In this document: piece by piece, positions 61,712 through 64,000 of the stretch
Position numbering within the stretch: position 1 is the first letter of the stretch
Layout of the letters: each line of letters opens with the position of its first letter
NCBI GenBank assembly: GCA_013376735.1
Contig: VINJ01000001.1
Coordinates: forward strand, 2,480,001 to 2,544,000
Direction: 5' to 3'
DNA: 64,000 bases
Source: a bacterium Scap17
GTDB taxonomy: Bacteria; Pseudomonadota; Gammaproteobacteria; Pseudomonadales; Halomonadaceae
Notes under the pieces: model-generated
Databases searched by the model: none
What the model saw: only the letters and a program-made list of their open reading frames with translations
What the model was told of the DNA's origin: nothing
Program-made: the position numbers and the translations under genes

Positions 61712-62620
61712 TCACTCACCTGACAAGGTGCCAGGCTTGCCAGCGGCGCTAGCTTGGCGAGATTCAATTTCCTCTCGCACTTCCCGCAGTGCTTCCCGTG
61801 CGGCACGCAGGGCATCACCGTAAGGTTTCTTTTCACGTGGTGGTAGGGTTTCTGCGGCCTCTCGTGCCAACTTGGCATCCTCCATCACGGCGCGCCGTTC
61901 CTTGCGCAGCTTCTGCAGTGCCTGCAGCGTCATCTTGTCGAGCTGAGGGCCATCGCTGTCCGCGTGATAGGCCTTGATGGCATCATGGACACTGTCATAC
62001 CAATAGGCCCGTCCCTCTTTCAGGTAGATACCTGCCTGACACAGCTCCTTCAAGATGCCTTCTCCATGCGACACCATGATCAGACTGGCTTGTCCCACCT
62101 TGTCCTTGAAGGCCTTGGAGGCCTTGGCCTTGAAGGAGCGATCCCCCACCGCCGTCGCTTCATCCGAGAGGTAGACATCGAAATCGAAGGCTAACGATAG
62201 CCCGAAGTTGAGACGCGAACGCATGCCTGAGGAGTAGGTGCGAATCGGCTCATCGAATGCCGGGCCAATTTCCGCGAACTCCTGGACTCGTTCGATGATG
62301 CTGTTGATGTCGTACTCGGTGCCATGCATGCGCGCGACGAACTTGACGTTCTGGCGCCCGGTCATGCTGCTCTGCAGGCCTGCCGCCAGTCCTATCGGCC
62401 ACGACACCTTGGAGTGGCGTATCACCCGGCCCTTCTGGGGGGTATCCATGCCGGCAATCAAGCGCAACAGGGTAGATTTCCCTGCGCCGTTGGCCCCCAC
62501 CAACCCGACACTGACGCCTGTCGGAATGGTGAGATTGATATCCTTCAGCACCCAGTGATCATCACTCTGACTGTAGTGCGAGTGGTAATAGCGCTTTGAG
62601 AGGTTCTGAATTTCAATCAT
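61712..62620 (-). CDS. kpsT: Capsule ABC transporter ATP-binding protein (KpsT-like)
   Basis: 302 residues from the ATG at 62620, which overlaps the kpsM stop by 4 bases (ATGA). Walker A is GANGAGKST, the ABC signature is YSSGMRSRLNFG, and the Walker B region has VYLSDEATAVGD. Length is notable: typical KpsT has about 220 residues, while here a charged helical tail of about 80 residues follows (EAAETLPPREKKPYG, then REEIESRQAS). It powers export of the polymer through KpsM. Confidence 0.9.
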   Translation of the reverse strand: MIEIQNLSKRYYHSHYSQSDDHWVLKDINLTIPTGVSVGLVGANGAGKSTLLRLIAGMDTPQKGRVIRHSKVSWPIGLAAGLQSSMTGRQNVKFVARMHGTEYDINSIIERVQEFAEIGPAFDEPIRTYSSGMRSRLNFGLSLAFDFDVYLSDEATAVGDRSFKAKASKAFKDKVGQASLIMVSHGEGILKELCQAGIYLKEGRAYWYDSVHDAIKAYHADSDGPQLDKMTLQALQKLRKERRAVMEDAKLAREAAETLPPREKKPYGDALRAAREALREVREEIESRQASAAGKPGTLSGE

Positions 62621-63483
62621 TGGCTTTTCAGACGCTCCTTGAATCGCACATGCATCAACAGCCCCAGCGCGAGGGAAGACAAGGTCCATGCCCAGAAGTA
62701 GGTCAGGCTGGTGCCGTGTACCACCTGATAACCGTCAAAGAAGCCGTGACGGATGTATTCCAGCCCATGCACCACCGGGTTAAGCATCAGGTACTCAAGA
62801 AGATAATGCGGTAGCTGGTTGATCGGCATGATAACGCCAGAAAGGATCAATAACGGCAAGGTAATCATACGAACAACTTTGGCGATTTCAGGCACCAAGG
62901 TACCCAGCACAGAAGCTGTCAATCCCAAGCCTAGTCCGAATAACCAGAGTGAAAGCCAACCACCAATAGCCTGGAATCCATTGTCCGGGCGAAAGTCTGT
63001 CCCTATCATCACCCCCCCGGTAATGAACAGTATGAAAATAAGTGTCCGTATCAAGCCATCTAGCGCATTACGCACTAAGACACCATCAATAGGATGCACC
63101 TGTCGATAGGCAAACAACGCCTTGTTGGCATTGATGGCGCCCAGGCCTTGAGTCATGCCTTCTCGGATGAGAAAAAAGCCCATCATGCCGACAATCATCC
63201 AAGGGATGAAAGGCGCATTGACGATCAAGCTATCGCCACTAATGAAGCTTCTTATGCCAATCATGATAAGCAATAAGGCTGCAGGCTCGGCAATCATCCA
63301 GAACCAGCCCATGCGATCGGTCATGGTGCGGCCGATGGCTTCGCGCATGAACATGGCGAACCAGACACTACGCGTCACGGCCCAGGCGGAGCGGGCCCGG
63401 GGCCCGCTCTTCTTGTCGCCAGATGGGCGTTCAGTTGGCGTGTTCATCTCACCGTTCATGTCATCGTTCATGTCACTGGCCAT
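62617..63483 (-). CDS. kpsM: Capsule ABC transporter permease (KpsM-like)
   Basis: 288 residues, of the ABC-2 type with six membrane segments (from WFWMIAEPAALLLIMIGIRS onward). A 30-residue, hydrophilic Asn/Met-rich N-terminal extension (MNDDMNGEMNTP) precedes the membrane domain. A repeated ATGAACG pattern near the start gives several in-frame ATGs, so the true start may lie at any of the first five methionines. The stop overlaps kpsT. Confidence 0.9.
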   Translation of the reverse strand: MASDMNDDMNGEMNTPTERPSGDKKSGPRARSAWAVTRSVWFAMFMREAIGRTMTDRMGWFWMIAEPAALLLIMIGIRSFISGDSLIVNAPFIPWMIVGMMGFFLIREGMTQGLGAINANKALFAYRQVHPIDGVLVRNALDGLIRTLIFILFITGGVMIGTDFRPDNGFQAIGGWLSLWLFGLGLGLTASVLGTLVPEIAKVVRMITLPLLILSGVIMPINQLPHYLLEYLMLNPVVHGLEYIRHGFFDGYQVVHGTSLTYFWAWTLSSLALGLLMHVRFKERLKSQ

Positions 63484-63485
63484 GA

Positions 63486-64000
63486 TCAGAGGTCAATCGC
63501 AACTTTGGTGGCGACGGCGACCTGATAGAGAATCTGCGTGATGCTGGTGGCCAGCTGCAGATTCTTGGTCGGCGGTCCCGGCAGTACCAGAATCTGGTCA
63601 CCCGAGCGCAGCTCGACTTCCTCGGCACGGCGTACGGCGCCGTTCTGGCGCACGACCAGAATCTGGTCTTCATCCGCGTGCTGGGTGAAGCCACCGGCAC
63701 TGTTGATATAGTCCATCACCGTCATGCCCTGGGTGTAGACCATGGCCTGAGGCACCACGACTTCGCCGCTGATCAGCAGGGAGTCGCTGATTTCCGGGAT
63801 AGTAATGACATCGCCGTCCTGAAGACGCACATCGGCGATGTTGCCGTCGTCACGTGCGACGACCAGTCGCCCGGTCGGCTCTTCCTTCTTGGCCTGCTCG
63901 ACGAATTTCTCGATCATCGCGGCTTCCTGGACACGAAGCTCGGATTCTTCGGTGGTCGAGGAAGACGCGCCAAGATAGGTGGCCTGAAGACGCTTGAGAC
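63486..64000 (-). CDS. kpsD: Polysaccharide export outer-membrane protein (KpsD-like), C-terminal part
   Basis: The frame runs off the right edge; about 171 residues are visible, continuing beyond 64000 without a stop. A SLBB-type domain is clear: LQDGDVITIPEISDSLLISG, VMDYINSAGGFTQHADEDQ, then LVLPGPP. The stop lies 2 bases upstream of the kpsM ATG. KpsD is the periplasmic/outer-membrane channel for capsule export. Confidence 0.85.
   Translation of the reverse strand, partial: LKRLQATYLGASSSTTEESELRVQEAAMIEKFVEQAKKEEPTGRLVVARDDGNIADVRLQDGDVITIPEISDSLLISGEVVVPQAMVYTQGMTVMDYINSAGGFTQHADEDQILVVRQNGAVRRAEEVELRSGDQILVLPGPPTKNLQLATSITQILYQVAVATKVAIDL

Overview
The window looks like chromosomal DNA of a marine or halophilic gammaproteobacterium of the Halomonadaceae (Halomonas or Cobetia type). 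Most genes are GC-rich with clear Shine-Dalgarno sites. Two BCCT osmolyte carriers and a dddD-type dimethylsulfoniopropionate (DMSP) locus laid out like the one described in Halomonas support this. The genus is inferred from gene content only. No rRNA, tRNA, CRISPR array, transposase or prophage gene was seen.

Layout. (1) 1-15.4 kb holds small catabolic modules, each beside its regulator: LysR / 3-hydroxyisobutyrate-dehydrogenase-like enzyme / aldehyde dehydrogenase; LysR / sodium-solute symporter / 31-residue membrane peptide / FAD amino-acid dehydrogenase; GntR / amidohydrolase / MatC-like carrier; and a secreted bicupin protein. Three decayed loci lie among them: a CocE/NonD hydrolase reduced to its two ends, a FadR-type regulator fused head-to-head to the tail of a TRAP permease, and a MarR regulator fused in frame to the C-terminal half of mannonate dehydratase (UxuA). 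(2) 15.4-19.1 kb is an iron module: Fur-box-preceded TonB receptor, siderophore-interacting reductase and MarR regulator. (3) 19.2-22.0 kb has a HAD phosphatase, an SDR enzyme and a secreted FISUMP-domain gene with an in-frame amber codon. (4) 22.4-36.6 kb is the DMSP/acrylate locus: BCCT carrier, dddD, dddT, a tautomerase-superfamily protein, acuK, acuN, dddA, dddC and a divergent LysR gene. (5) 36.9-39.5 kb holds small unlinked genes (PH-domain, pRiA4b ORF-3-like, DUF938). (6) 39.6-64 kb is a surface-polysaccharide locus, all on the minus strand: KpsD/M/T/E-type export genes, dTDP-L-rhamnose synthesis (rfbB, rfbD, rfbA, rfbC), an RgpF-HAD fusion, several glycosyltransferases and four sulfotransferase-like domains, partly in clearly AT-rich DNA.

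How the genes work together. In the DMSP locus the BCCT carriers would import DMSP. DddD forms the CoA thioester and releases dimethyl sulfide, leaving 3-hydroxypropionate (or its CoA ester). AcuN and AcuK bring acrylate to the same intermediate. DddA oxidises it to malonate semialdehyde and DddC converts that to acetyl-CoA. The tautomerase-superfamily gene resembles malonate semialdehyde decarboxylase, which would act at exactly this step. The polysaccharide locus would make and export a rhamnose-containing, probably sulfated, capsule-like polymer through an ABC-transporter route.

The most interesting points are the malonate-semialdehyde-decarboxylase-like protein inside the DMSP operon, the glycosyltransferase-sulfotransferase fusion with three more sulfotransferases in the capsule locus, and the cluster of deletion scars and disrupted genes in the first 22 kb.
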